In this document: positions 34,324 through 45,827 of the stretch, in pieces
Numbering within the stretch: the first letter of the stretch is position 1
Layout: every line of letters begins with the position of its first letter
Assembly (NCBI GenBank): GCA_011503125.2
Contig: WWBZ02000022.1
Coordinates: 2,108,001-2,172,000, forward strand
Length of the DNA stretch: 64,000 bases
DNA from: Botryosphaeria dothidea
Lineage: Eukaryota > Ascomycota > Dothideomycetes > Botryosphaeriales > Botryosphaeriaceae
Direction: 5' to 3'
Position numbers and translations under genes: made by a program
The notes under the pieces: generated by a model
What the model saw: only the letters and a program-made list of their open reading frames with translations
Databases searched by the model: none
Told to the model about the DNA's origin: nothing

Positions 34324-34962
34324 TCATGACACGTTCCGGTTCCTCTTCCTTCTTTCCACCCTCTCTGCCACGCTCTCCTCAACCTCTGCTTGTCCTCCAA
34401 TCACTTGCACTCTGTCGCTTCCCTTTTCTTTACTGCTTTCTCTCGCCTCAGCTGCTTCCGTCGCTGCAGACTCACCGAAACCAGTTTCCTCCGTCACCTC
34501 AGTCGTATTGTCCCCGCCCTCAATCCAATATCCACCGCAGTTGGTGTCTCCAGCCGTTGAATAATCCTCAAAGTACCCTGGCTCCAGCCGCCTCGCCGAA
34601 GTCAACAGAATACTGAGGTTTACCCTATCCGCATTCCAGGGATCTCTTTGCACAGAGTCGTAAAAGGCGCTGGCGTCTTGACATGCAAGTAGGGGAACGT
34701 CGCGAGTGAGATGGTATTGTCTCAACAAGGCTGGTACCAGCGGTTTATTGGTCATGGGTATTTGGGGGTTGCTTTGCATAATCTCGTGGACGTTGGGAGC
34801 TGTGAGAAATGCATTTCTGACGCTGATACAACGGGCTCCGTTTTTCGTAGAAGGAATTGAAATCGGCTGGCCGTCTTGCAGTGGCTGTGCTGCCGTTGCT
34901 GAAAAGAGCCGCAACGGAGGAAGTCGCTTGTTCTGCGGTGAGAAGTTGGTTCTTGAAGTCAT
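34324..34962 (-). CDS. Hypothetical protein, 212 aa
   Basis: Not recognised. A single open frame starting at the first real ATG (MTSRTNFSPQNKRLPPLRLF). The middle reads like protein (SVRNAFLTAPNVHEIMQSNP; LVPALLRQYHLTRDVPLLA; DRVNLSILLTSARRLEPGYF). The last 70 residues are Glu/Ser/Thr-rich and charged, ending ERVERRKRNRNVS. No signal peptide or membrane segment is evident. The frame is longer than expected by chance here and is placed between GST and RBR-2, but without a homologue it remains a prediction. Confidence 0.5.
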   Translation of the reverse strand: MTSRTNFSPQNKRLPPLRLFSATAAQPLQDGQPISIPSTKNGARCISVRNAFLTAPNVHEIMQSNPQIPMTNKPLVPALLRQYHLTRDVPLLACQDASAFYDSVQRDPWNADRVNLSILLTSARRLEPGYFEDYSTAGDTNCGGYWIEGGDNTTEVTEETGFGESAATEAAEARESSKEKGSDRVQVIGGQAEVEESVAERVERRKRNRNVS

Positions 34963-35786
34963 GGCGAAGAAATAGTCCAAAGAAAATGCGTATCAGGACA
35001 TGGAAGCTTTGGGAGCTGGGCATTTTTGTCGACAGACGTGAACTTTGTTTTGCCTTGGATTTGTGAATGTATTGTCCTGACACAGTAGAATATTCTACAG
35101 TCTATTGGTGATTTCAGCGACTGGAAGTACGATGTCTCCCACAACCTGGACCTGCTACTGATTACGAACACTTTCTATGCTCCTCTTGAAGTAGTGAGAC
35201 GGGTTGGCTCATTAACTCAAGTGTAATCTTTGTCTGTCTCCTTCTCTTGACTCTAGTTTTTCTCCATTTTTCAATGACATAGACCATCATGGTTTCCAAA
35301 CACACTCAAACCAAGTTAGATAGGCTCTGTGCAAGTAAGCTCATAATTCATTATACAATTTCCGACTCCAAACTCCATTTAAAACTAAGTGGTAATAGGT
35401 ATCATCGACCTCCAGTGCCTGCTCCTAAGGCGACAAGAAAATTGCTGGAAATGGAAGTATCCCACTAGGGATAAAGATATCAATGAAACGATCGTCTTGG
35501 CCTCCAGGGAACCGAAGCTGGCTGTAAAGTTTTGCAATATCAAAGCCATTTCCATTGCCTTTGAACCTTCGCGTGCACTTGCCCCAGAGTCTTCCATCAA
35601 GCACCGCTCTCGACGATGCTACTTTCATGCCAATGTCCCCATGTGAAAGAAAACTACTCATCCTTTGCAACCACACGCCCCGTACGTAGTGCACTCCCAC
35701 CAATTTTCCTTCCTTACAACGCACACATATCCAGGATGCTGCATTTTCTACTCTCGTCTTTCCTGCCCTTGCAGTTTTCCGAGGAG
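34963..35786. other. Intergenic stretch, nothing recognised
   Basis: 824 bases between two minus-strand genes; short open frames present here have no recognisable protein character. Confidence 0.35.
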
Positions 35787-37516
35787 CTATTCCCTGGGGC
35801 TGTCTTGCGTCTCTGGGGCGAAGTGGCGATAGCTGCGTTGAGAGTTGCGGCCGTACATGGGGAGAAAGTGAGAAAAGTCCATATCATCAACGAAGGAGTT
35901 GGTATCGCCACGGTCTCTCTGTGTCCGGTTGGTCATATTCTCTGGTTCTCCGCCAATTGTAAGAGGCTGTGTTTGAGTACTTGCCAGCTGAGGAAGAGAA
36001 TCTGACTGTCTTAGAGGACGTGGGATACCAAAACCTTCGGGATTTGTCTCCGATTCGGTTTGCAACGTGCCAGAGTTGTCTTCGATCACTTCGTAGTCAA
36101 AATCTTCTTGATCTTGTAGTCCCCGTCTTAGACGGACAGTTCTGAACATGCCTGCAGCCAACCTCTGAGCCGCTTCGCGGTTGAAGTCAGAGCAGCGGCA
36201 TGTCCTCCAAACTGCACCACACTTGTAACAGAACTCAGATCCGCAACGGCATCTAGAATTTGTAAGCTTGTATCAACCATGAACAGAAGGCAGTTCAGCC
36301 AGGAGAATTTCAGTGTTAAAAATAGGAAAATGGCTCACCTCATATGGTTGCATCCTTCTGTTAGCTCCACGAAAGACTGGCACTGAGAGCACCTTGCCCA
36401 ATTCCGTTCTTTCGCCAGACCAGACAGCTCTTGCTGTCCCTTATCTACCGGACAAGTGCCTCCCTCATGCGGTCCCAGGTTCCTGCACAGGACACAGGTG
36501 GCCCCGCCGCACTTGCTACAAGTGCCAATATTTCCACTGATACCTGCTGGCTTGATCCACTTTCCGCAATCTACGGTTGCGCAGTAGACCTTATATGGTG
36601 CATCCATCTCCTCACGCTTCTCCTTGTAAGCCGCTAGTACCTCCGGCCTCAGAACACCTTCCAGTTCTCGCTCCTGCATGAACGGTACTCCACAGCAGTG
36701 TGGAGGAGAGTTGATGCCATTTCCCTCCAAACTGGCCTTGATCATGGAGTTCAAGCATTCGACACAGTACTGGTGGCCACACCACACCGGACGTCCGTTG
36801 GGGTCTTCGCATGAGATGCAGGGACCGGTGCTTTCAGGATTGTTTTCGAGGAAAAGGCCAACACGTGGTCGAACTCCTGGTAAAGGTGGTTGGGGAAGGC
36901 TTCGGAGCAGTTCCCGTTGCATTTGGGCATGCCTCTGTTCGAGGTTCCGTATCTGTGTGCGCAGATGGTCAAGACGCCGCGCCCACAGATGGTCAGTCGG
37001 CTGCAAATCCGGGGGTCCTGAAAGCGGCGTATGTGCTTGTGTTTCGGCGGCAGCATCTATGAGCTGCTGTCGTGGCTGGCGTTCGGGAAGATTGGGGTCA
37101 GTGGGCGTGGCCAATGTGCCCACCAAGGCTCTTCTGACACTGGATTGCATCCAACCCTCAGACGCAGACTCTGGTGGCCTGTAAGAGGAGAATTGACTAA
37201 CATCGGCGGCAGGGTTATGGCCGAGATGCGGTTGCTCCAGCGGTTGGCGCTGCGTCTGGTCGGGTGGACGAGCAGCCTCACGAGGGCTTTCAATTCTTGA
37301 TAGAATTCGGGCGGCAGTAGCCAAAGCACGTCGCTCGCTGGACAAAGCTGCCCGGTGCATGTTGATGAGCAGCTCCCGTGACGGAAGCCTATGTAGGTGC
37401 CGCCCCCGGGCATGAGCAGGCGCAGTTTCCCCTTCTGCCCGTTGGCGTTGCTCTTGCAGGCGCTGCAGCTGCCGTTGCCTCGAAGACTGTCGCTGGGCGC
37501 GGTGCATTTGCGACAT
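35787..37516 (-). CDS. RBR (RING-IBR-RING) family protein, putative E3 ubiquitin ligase (RBR-2)
   Basis: Exons 37516-36339 and 36252-35787 join in phase 2 to give 547 residues. The N-terminal 200 residues are Arg/Gln-rich and likely coiled coil (RTQIRNLEQRHAQMQRELLR). RING1: CISCEDPNGRPVWCGHQYCV, ECLNSMIKASLEG, PPHCC. IBR: VYCATVDCGKWIKP with TCSKCGGATCVLC. RING2: CSQCQSFVELTEGCNHMR, then across the intron CRCGSEFCYKCGAVWRTCRC. The candidate catalytic cysteine (EGCNHM) and the paired zinc ligands are intact. The intron position and phase equal those of RBR-1 and RBR-3. The C-terminal 120 residues are disordered. It is divergent from RBR-3 across 0.77 kb. Confidence 0.9.
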
Positions 37517-38285
37517 TTTCGTGACCTCTGGGAGTGTTCGGCGTGAATTTGCAGGTTGAAGAGTGTGTGCGTGGTGGAAGAGATGAGGAAGGCGAGCTGA
37601 GAAATAATTGATGGGTTTATAAGTCCGACTGTGGGCCAGCGGGTGCCTGCAGGAAGTGTGACCGCGTAACCTTTTGTTGGACCAGGGCGCGGCTACCCGT
37701 GACCTGGGAGCCTTCGAGACATGTGTGTCGCCCGCGACCAGCTCTTGAAAGGCAACAGAGCCAAATGACCACTGTTGTAGTTAAATAGACCAAGAGTACT
37801 TCTATGCGTACTTCTAATAGATTTTCAAAGTCGTCGTTTGCGGATATCCCAATCAAGAGGGACGGGCTCGTACCACCAATCATGGACAAAACATGAAGGC
37901 CACCCTGCAGATGTGTAGGGTTTTTGCGTACAAGCTCGCAGGACGCCAATTCGTGTAATTTTTCACAAAGAAGTTCTCCGGATCCTTCGTTGGAGCAACC
38001 GTACAGACTTTCGTGTTTTAATTCTCGTTTTCGGCTTCGCATGCTCTATTCTCTCTGCCGCTTCCTATTCAGAAGCTCAGTGAAGCGGACCAATGGCTTG
38101 AAGTTATGGGATTTGGCAATGTTGATACCGGTAGACCCGCGTTGTACATTTGTAACTCCTTGCATTTGCCCGCATCCCCGTTTCATGTCCTCGCACACTG
38201 CATATTCCCTCATTTTGTCCCCTCTAAACCCCACAACCATACATACCTCTCGCAAACCCATAAGGATATCCAATCATTTGCCAGA
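37517..38285. promoter_or_regulatory. Shared 5' region of RBR-2 and RBR-3
   Basis: 769 bases between divergent RBR starts. No coding segment supported and no site assigned. Confidence 0.4.
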
Positions 38286-40067
38286 ATGGCTTCATCTCAT
38301 GAGGCTTCATCAATCTCACCCAACGTCCTGATCGGCGCCATGGACGACCAGTCCGCCGCGCTGATCCTCCAGCTCCAGATCGAGGACATCGCAACCATCT
38401 TCGCCGCATCCCAGGGTAAGAGACGCGCCAGTGAGGCGCTCAACGACCACGAATACGCGCTGCAGCTCTGCCAGCAAGAGCTCGAGACGACCATGACCAT
38501 CCTGAACGACCGCGTCATGGGCCAGAGCATCTCCCGCGCCGTCCAAGAGGATCGACACATCCTGGCGCGCGAAGCAGAGACTGAGGTTACCATCGCCCAG
38601 AACCGTAGGCTCGCGTGCCAGCTCGAGGGGCGCGCCGTCCCTGCTGTTGCTGCTGCTCCTTCCGCACCCTCGGCCATGGGATCGAGTTCCGACGCCGCTG
38701 CGGTGGCGACGGCGGAGGAGGAGTACCTGGCCAAGCTGATGGCGCTGAACGTCTCCGAAGCCGAAGGCGCAAAGCTGTTGAACGCGTCCACGGACGGCGG
38801 CACGGTGCCTTGATGCGAGTCGTCGTCCAGGGGCGCCAAGCGGCAGCGCACCGCGGCCCTCGAGCGGCGCTGCGAGGCGTGCCGGGACGAGAAGAAGTTT
38901 TTCGATGTCGCGACGCTGCCACACTGCCGCCACGACTACTGCAGAAACTGCTTGGACCAGCTCTTCCGCCTATCGTTGGAGGATGAGACGCTCTTCCCGC
39001 CCCGCTGCTGCCGGCAGCCGATCCCCTTCCGCGATGTCCGCGTCTTTCTCACGGCGGACACGGCGCGGGAGTTCGAAAGGAAGAGGCCGGAGCTCGAGAC
39101 GCCCAACAGGACGTATTGCCGTCTACCTACCTGCTCGACGTGGATTCCGCCTCGAAACATCTTGAATGACATCGGTACCTGCTCATCATGTGGTACGACT
39201 ACTTGCACTATCTGCAAGGATGCCACGCATCCTGGGGACTGTCCAAATGATGAGGCGACACAGATGCTCCTGCAAACGGCGGATGCAAGTGGATGGCAAC
39301 GTTGTTTTCAGTGTCGCCGTGTTGTTGAGCTGAACTACGGATGCAACCATATGACGTGAGCTTATCCCCCAGCCACTCTTGAATCATAAACTTACTGAGC
39401 ATTGATTTCCAGCAGTCGCTGCGGCGCGCAGTTCTGCTATGTCTGTGGGGAGCGCTGGAAAACTTGTCGCTGCGAACATTGGGAAGAGGACAGGCTCGTC
39501 AGACGAGCGGAACAAATCCAACGACGAAGGCCACTTGCAGCACCTGTGCCTATCCCTGAGCCTCCACCTCCTTCTCCTCCGCTCTTGATGAGAGGATTCA
39601 CTCCCGAACCAGTGGAACCGCTCGTAGTAGATTATTTGACGGATGATGACTTATACGACTTCCCACCCATAGAGGAGCCTCCGACACAAGAACCACCAGC
39701 GGAAGAGGTGTCAGTTGAAGAAACGCCAACGGCAGAGCCACAAGTCTAAGAAACCGAATTGGAGAAGGTAGACATCACACACTCCCATGCCGCCGAAAGC
39801 CTGCACGAGGCTGATGATGCCGACGGCGGTCAGTCAACGATTGCTATCGTGAATGGCAACTCTGACCATCAGGCTCCGCGTGACCTGAGTCTGGAAGCAC
39901 TCACGCGGCATCTACGCGCATATCATCAGTGCACGCACGCGCGCTGGAACTTCGTTCGAGGCCAGCATCAGTGTGAAGAGTGTTTCCACACGCTGCCGCA
40001 ATACATCTTCGAGTGTCGACAGTGTATGATAAGGGCGTGCAACCGGTGCAGGAGGAACAGACTGTAG
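38286..40067 (+). pseudogene. RBR family gene with two in-frame stop codons and altered RING2 (RBR-3)
   Basis: The reading frame runs from MASSHEASSISPNVLIGAMD at 38286 to CNRCRRNRL at 40067 with one intron (39356-39412). It is interrupted by TGA at 38811-38813 and TAA at 39747-39749, and stays protein-like on both sides of each. RING1: CEACRDEKKFFDVATLPHC, HDYCRNCLDQLF, PPRCC. IBR: RTYCRLPTCSTWIPPRN, CSSCGTTTCTICKDATH. RING2: CFQCRRVVELNYGCNHMT, then RCGAQFCYVCGERWKTC. The zinc-ligand cysteine expected between HMT and RCG is missing (Ser, or deleted, depending on which AG of a CAGCAG acceptor is used). The segment after the TAA ends with a Cys-rich block (CEECFHTLPQYIFECRQC). A 108-base GT-AG intron (38723-38830) could remove the TGA in phase, so an active form is not excluded. 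Confidence 0.7.
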
Positions 40068-40202
40068 ACGGACATCCTCCAAGCGATAGGATGGAATGGT
40101 GTCACAATGTCCAATCTGCTTTCAAGTCATTCAAACTGAAATTCTCATTTCTATGCAAACCTTCTATGTGTTCCGCCCGTGCTCCATCATGCCAAACCGT
40201 CT

Positions 40203-41564
40203 CTATGCGCTCTTCCACGTGATACTGACTTGCACGTCATGGTCGCCCGTGTAGACCTTCCCCTGAGTCGTGCCCGACGGCACGGAATCAGCGAAGAAGG
40301 TCGTCTTGCCATCGTAGGCCAAGTCGCCATCCTGGGCCGTGAAAACGGTGGCAGTGACGCTGGACCCGCAGGAAAGCTCGCCATCCGAAATGCCACACTT
40401 GCCCTTGCTACTACTCAAAGTGAACCCATCGCCGCTGTCAGCGGCCGTGAAAGTCGCGCAGGTGCCGGTCGTGTACCAAGTACCGGCGCTGATGATACAA
40501 CCGTTTTGGGAGCCATTGACGTCTACAACAAGGTTGCCCTTGCCGGAAAAGGAGCCGGTGCTGGTGGGAGCGGTGGTGGCAGTGGTCTGTGTAGCAGTAC
40601 CGGTGGCGGTAGTCGTAGGGCTTCCGCTAGAGCTCTTAGGGAGATACTTGATTCCAGAGCTTGGGCAGGTGGACTTCGTTCCGTCAGGCTCGGCGGCGAC
40701 GAATTCGCCAGTCTGGACGGAACCGCGGACACTGTAGTGGTACCATATCTCGTTCAAGGCACCACTACTGCATCCGAGGGTAACCTCTTGGCCATGCTTC
40801 GCCTTAAGTGCAGCCTGGATCTGGGCCGTAGTATACGTCTTCGAAGTGGAGGGGGTGATGCCGGCCGCCGACAGCCACTGAACAGAGCTCTGATTAGCTC
40901 TTGGATATATTTCCTCTTTATCAAAGACTTACCTCGTATGATGGCAACGTCTTGAATAATTCCACTGCCTTGTCAAAGAAGTCGGGTACCTCTTGGGTAG
41001 GCACGTAGGAATCGTAGCAAGACGGCTTCAACGTCGAAACGCAAGTGCCGTGCTTTCCCCATTCATGCTCCCAGAAAGTCTCATCATCTCCTGAGTAATC
41101 CTTCCAGTATGTCTGCATGTACGACAGCGTATCCTTGGCATCGAAGGCGTTCAGAATATCCGTGATGTTCGTATAGGCTCTAGAGCTATCGCAGGACGCG
41201 TCGTACGTGCCGTCGCAGTGGTCAGGCCTGTATCACCCCGGTAAAACATAAGCATCCAGTCTTAAGCCACAAAGCTTAGCCGCGCGAAGAAGGCGCAAAC
41301 ATACCAGAGACCGTGGATGGTCCACGAGTCGACGGGACCAGTAACAGGATTGGTGTCCCAGAACTGGGTAAGCAGAAGCTGACCGCCAGGGGCGTTGAAG
41401 CAGCACAAATCCTGGACAACTGTGGTATTCTGACACGACAGCTGGGGGTTGGAGCAGGTCTTTGGGTCACCCCCGCGCACGGCGGCGCCGGAGCCCAGGA
41501 GGACCTGGGCGCCACCGAGGGCGAGCTTGGAGACGGTTCGGAGCGAGGGGAGCGAGGAAGCCAT
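40203..41564 (-). CDS. Secreted ribonuclease T2 with C-terminal extension
   Basis: Acid endoribonuclease that cleaves RNA through 2',3'-cyclic phosphates; predicted secreted or vacuolar. Exons 41564-41305, 41227-40933 and 40877-40203 give 409 residues. The N-terminus (MASSLPSLRTVSKLALGGAQ) resembles a signal peptide. Both active-site motifs are present: CAS I WTIHGLWPDHCDG, split by intron 1, and CAS II HEWGKHGTC. Many cysteines fit the RNase T2 disulphides. After the catalytic domain (about residue 270) comes a Ser/Thr-rich linker (SSSGSPTTTATGTATQTTAT) and a roughly 110-residue C-terminal domain (GNLVVDVNGSQNGCIISAGT) seen in many ascomycete RNase T2 enzymes. An ATG-less frame extends upstream and is not used. 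Confidence 0.92.
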
Positions 41565-42459
41565 GCTGTCGCCGACCTGCTGGTGTATCGGCGGGGCTTC
41601 CTCGAGCGCGGCTCGCACCGCATTATGTACTCCTGCGGCAGGCATGGTTGCTTCGATAGAGCAGATGGAGAGCTCCGTCCAGGCAGGGTTTCACGACCTC
41701 GTTTCCTCTCGGAATTCCTGGTGGGTCGCGGGAATACGTAACGAGATTTGGGTAGGGTTGGTCGGGAAGATAGGGTGCTAGGGATGGATCAGGTAGGTCG
41801 TAGGAGGCGGTCTATGCGATCTACCCGCCAGTCATCTGGACGGAGAGGCAACGTGACGCCTGGCGGCGTGGCTGCTAATCAGGTACGGGCCCAATCACGC
41901 GCCGCAAACAGACTTGAAACATCTCCAGGTCGGCGAGCGCATAGATGAGAGGATGATCGACCAGGCTCCATGACGTGAGGTGCGACTGCGAAACGTCGAG
42001 GATATCGGGCTTGCCGACAACTTTTGGGTGGCTTGTTGGAGAGAGTCAGGGCAGACCCGCATCGCTGCTGCGCGTCAGTGCATCTTCCACCTTCTTCATT
42101 GGGCGCCGCACCCGGCGATCTCCCGTGCACAGTGAGCTTGATTGGGTCTCGGACTTTGGTGTCAAGCCTCGGAACCCCGAGCTGCCAGGGAGAAACCAAA
42201 TTATGCATTTCTCATGGGCGTTTAGCCTTATTGGCAAACGCGAACAATAAGAGGTGCGGAACCAAAACAATGGTGTGGGTGAACTGCAGGGCTTTGCTGG
42301 AAGTGGAAATCAGTTGCAAAGTGCACCCTGAACTCCAAGAACAGTGCTAACAGTGGTACAATCTTCTTTTTACCCTAGAACCGATATATTAGGCTGTCCG
42401 ATAACACATGCATGCATCTTTGCTATCTCCTGCCAAAAGCAACAACGCCATTGCGCCAC
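41565..42459. other. Intergenic stretch, nothing recognised
   Basis: 895 bases between the RNase T2 start and the 3' end of the DUF3431 gene. No coding segment supported. Confidence 0.35.
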
Positions 42460-44009
42460 CTAGAATCCGTCTCCTGGCTGGAACGGTCTCCCAACCTCCA
42501 GCGCCCGATTGTACGGATCACTTCCCCTCAAAAAGGCACTGCGCCTTTCGTCGTCCAGGCCCTGCTTTGCCTGCTCAAGCAAGGCCTTGTAGTCGACGGG
42601 CCATGTCTCGTTGCCGCCTTGCTCCGTCTGCTGTCCGCTCATTCCATTCAGGATATCAATTTGTGTCTTCTTTCCATAATAATCCTCGTACTCGGTCTCG
42701 CCCCCGAAGCAAATTCCGTAGAGATCGCAGTAGCAGATGTGCTCTTTGGGGCAGAATTGTGGTTCTCCGAGCCAGATGTACTGGTAAATGTATTCCCATA
42801 CACGTCCGGATAGGCGGTCCTCAAGTATCGTGTACATGAGCCACCGTCTGAAATGTTTATACTGCGCTTTTGGCAGCATACGGATGCGCTCGCGAGAAAC
42901 AGCAAACTGTCCACAGCAGGGCTGTGATACAACTTCTGGAACTTGCTCGAAGGGCAGGAGCTCCTGCCATGCGTCGGCGAACACAGCTTCCTCTGGGACT
43001 TGCCAATCACTTTGGTTTTTGGCCACAGGGAAAAGGTGGTCTGGGCAACTTGGCCACCTGTGGCAGCGCAAATTGACGTATCCTAGATCCCGTCAGTCAG
43101 CACGAAAATCCACATGAGATAATCATGGACTTACCATCACGAATAACCTTACGAAGGTTAAGATGCTTGAGCATTTCTGCAGAACTCATGTCAAGTAGCT
43201 CGTTGTTGTGCCACGCCAAATCGTGCGCGTGCAGGAAAATGTTGACTTCTGGCAGATTGTCATAAAAGTCGATTATGAATGTCAAGTACGCCATCACCTC
43301 GTGGCCCTTGTTCGCTGGTAGAATGTAAGGCTCAATGGGCTTGTCGACCGTGTATATCGCTTTCTGCAAGAGCGGATCGTTCCCAAAAACCATGTCGATC
43401 CAGCCGATATCCTCTCTAGATGTGCGTGCTATCACCAAAGCACGACTGTATTTATAATCCAGGGGCTTGGGTGCAGTCGTCTCATAGGTCATTTGTGATA
43501 TCACGGCATAAGATGCCTGTGGTGGACGAATTAGCCTACAGAACTCGAAAAATGACGAATGTTCCACTCACGGAGGAAGTTGAGGAAGATTCGGATGCCG
43601 GCTCCTCTGCTGCTGAGTCTCCTTCTTCAGACGATGTTGTCATCGGTAATTCCGTTGTCGATGATTCGGTCGTCGAAGCAGTGGTTGCTGCTACTAAATT
43701 CGCCTCGATTATGGCCGCAACCTCATCTGCTTGAGCTGCATTGCCTGGTGGCCCTTCTAATACGCCTGCCTGGATAAGTGCCTGTAGTTTACTCTCGACG
43801 CTCTCGAAAACCTCTGTAGACGAGCTAGATGCAGGACTCATGGTATCGGGGAAGTATTGCTTCAGAGCATCATGTGAATAATCCAAGTGCACCGTATTCT
43901 CTGGAGGGTGGCGTATTCTGACGTCCTGATGAATGTTGTATGTGACGATGAATAGGAAGAGAATCGCAAAAGCAATGATTGCAAACTGTTTCTGGCGATG
44001 TGTGATCAT
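42460..44009 (-). CDS. DUF3431 domain protein, single-pass membrane anchored
   Basis: Exons 44009-43572, 43516-43135 and 43082-42460 keep phase and give 480 residues. A basic start and one membrane segment (QFAIIAFAILFLFIVTYNI) predict a type II Golgi/ER protein. A Ser/Thr/Glu-rich stem follows (about residues 60-145). The luminal domain has the DUF3431 pattern: ALVIARTSREDIGWIDM, VMAYLTFIIDFYDNLPEVNI, FLHAHDLAWHN, then GYVNLRCHRWPSCPD and CCGQFAVSRERIRMLPKAQY. Members occur in fungi and oomycetes, and several features (stem, anchored luminal domain, FLHAH motif) recall glycosyltransferases, but no reaction is established. Typical length. Confidence 0.85.
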
Positions 44010-44718
44010 CGTGAGGAGGCCGCAGCCGGACGGAGAACAGATAGCATGAGCGAAATCAACTGAAGAGTGGAAAGCTGTTAAACAGGCGGGGAGGCAACTG
44101 TTTGAAGAAAGCCTACGCAGGGGCTAGAATTCAGACGCGGTGGAATGCAGCACGTCGCCACATGGTCGCAAGCAAGGGCATCAATAACATTTATTGTGAT
44201 TGTACAGGGAAAGTGAAGGGACCGTTGTGACAAAGTTCTTTTCGACGACTCATGAGAATCGTGGTTGCCATTCGCGGGCAAAGCCACGAGACCTGGTCGT
44301 GGAGTTTTGTTTCCGGTGAGGGAAATAGTGAGATATGGAGTTCTCCCAGGGATGGGACACTTCGGTCATTTGACCTGAAGAATTCCACATAAAACGAAAG
44401 AATTTGCCATTATGTTCTTGTCAATTGATGAGGCGCAAGCTCTGTTAGCTGCACGCTGTAGCTGCGGCCGCATGTGCGACGGTCTGCGGGCGGCCATTCA
44501 GGTGGATCCGAATGACTGAACAGTGATCAGAGAACTCCAGTATGCAAGTGAAGCTGTGTGTGTGAGTGAGTGAAGAGACATGAAGTTGCGGGGAGAGCGG
44601 GCTTTCTGGCCTTCGCCGACACGCTTCAACATGACTCGCCGCACGCAGAAAGCTCGACACCAAACAAGGCGCCAGCAGCCAGTCGCGCTTGCGCCCTCCC
44701 ACACCAGCCCCTGCAAAG
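44010..44718. promoter_or_regulatory. Shared 5' region of DUF3431 and ELYS-like genes
   Basis: 709 bases between divergent starts; nothing specific assigned. Confidence 0.4.
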
Positions 44719-45827
44719 ATGCTTGACATCACCAATTTTGAGGCAGTCTTCGCCTCTGATACCCACAGCGGGGATATCTACCCTCATGGCACTGTCAACG
44801 CCATCCGCGCCAACCGTCGCACTCTCGGCGGCACTCTCTTCTTCGACAAGCTACTCGCTCAGCTACAAGTGAAGAGTAACTGACGATCCTTCCGCAACTA
44901 CAGCCCAGCAATACTGACAGTTTTTTGTCCAGGTGGCTACTTGTACCCTCCCTCCAAGAACGCCGACCTCCATGAGCTCCACGAACGTATAACGACCGCG
45001 CCAATCGCCGACCACTATAAGCACACGCTCCTCTTCTACCTCCTCAAAGACTGCAGCGGCGATGGCGACACGCTTGCCGAAGACTTCGCCAAATCAGTCT
45101 GCCTTCCGCGCAAATATTGGGTGGTCACTGAAGGCCTCTGGCACATGGACCGCCTCCAATTCACCGTACGTCCCCATGCTGGTTGCTACGCGCTGCTCTG
45201 AGATTGATACCTTGTAACCTGACACCTCAGGACCCGCGAAAGAACGCACTTGAGTCCCTCACGCACCCGTCACTTCTGCCCACCTTCCCTGAAGACGTGC
45301 TCAAGGTCCTGCTCGAGCATTCGATCGACCAGGGCACCTACCTGCCGCTCGCGTACTACAACACCGTGCGCCCGCCGCTGACAGACCCGGAGCTGCAAAA
45401 GGCGTATTTCCGCTACCTGACGAAGCTGGAGGTTACACAGTCGTATTTCTTCTTGAAGACGCAGCCATCCCAAGATCAGAGGACGCTGCTGGAGATGCTG
45501 GTGCAGGAGGCCATGTCACATGACAACCGTGAGACGCGAGCTGAGCGCACGGAAGAGCTCATTGATCTACCTTTTACCGAAGAGGAAGAGCAATGGTTTG
45601 AGGAGTTCTTGTTAGAGGGAAAGGGCAGGTCGCTGCATGCTTCCCGCGACACTGTTATGGCCAGGAGGCTTGCCATTGGCAAGTACCCTGACGCTGTCGA
45701 TGTCGGCAAGCAATTGAGCGGTAGACGATTCAACGATGTTACATGGGACGGTGTGAAGGACATCCTAGGTGCTGGGTTGGGCTCCAGGGCGGCGGAGGGT
45801 GTGTTTAAGATTGCTGACTTTAATTGA
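44719..45827 (+). CDS. ELYS-like nuclear pore assembly domain protein
   Basis: Fungal proteins with this domain are related to the helical part of animal ELYS/MEL-28, a nuclear pore Y-complex component. Exons 44719-44875, 44933-45165 and 45231-45827 give 328 residues. Recognisable blocks are MLDITNFEAVFASDTHSG, RTLGGTLFFDKLLAQLQV, YLYPPSKNADLHELHERI, LLFYLLKDCSGDGD, FAKSVCLPRKYWVVTEGLWH and LPFTEEEEQWFEEFLLEGKG. The last block, acidic and aromatic, is highly conserved in fungal members. The family is all-helical, and no catalytic motif is expected. The role at the pore is inferred from the family. Confidence 0.85.

Noticed and set aside
38316..38933. Antisense open frame of about 205 codons over RBR-3
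   Set aside because: It mirrors the GC-rich RBR-3 exon and has no protein-like motifs.
38811..39749. Repeat-induced point mutation as the cause of the RBR-3 stops
   Set aside because: TAA could derive from CAA (a CpA to TpA change), but the TGA does not fit the preferred context and no duplicated copy or general transition bias was visible by eye.
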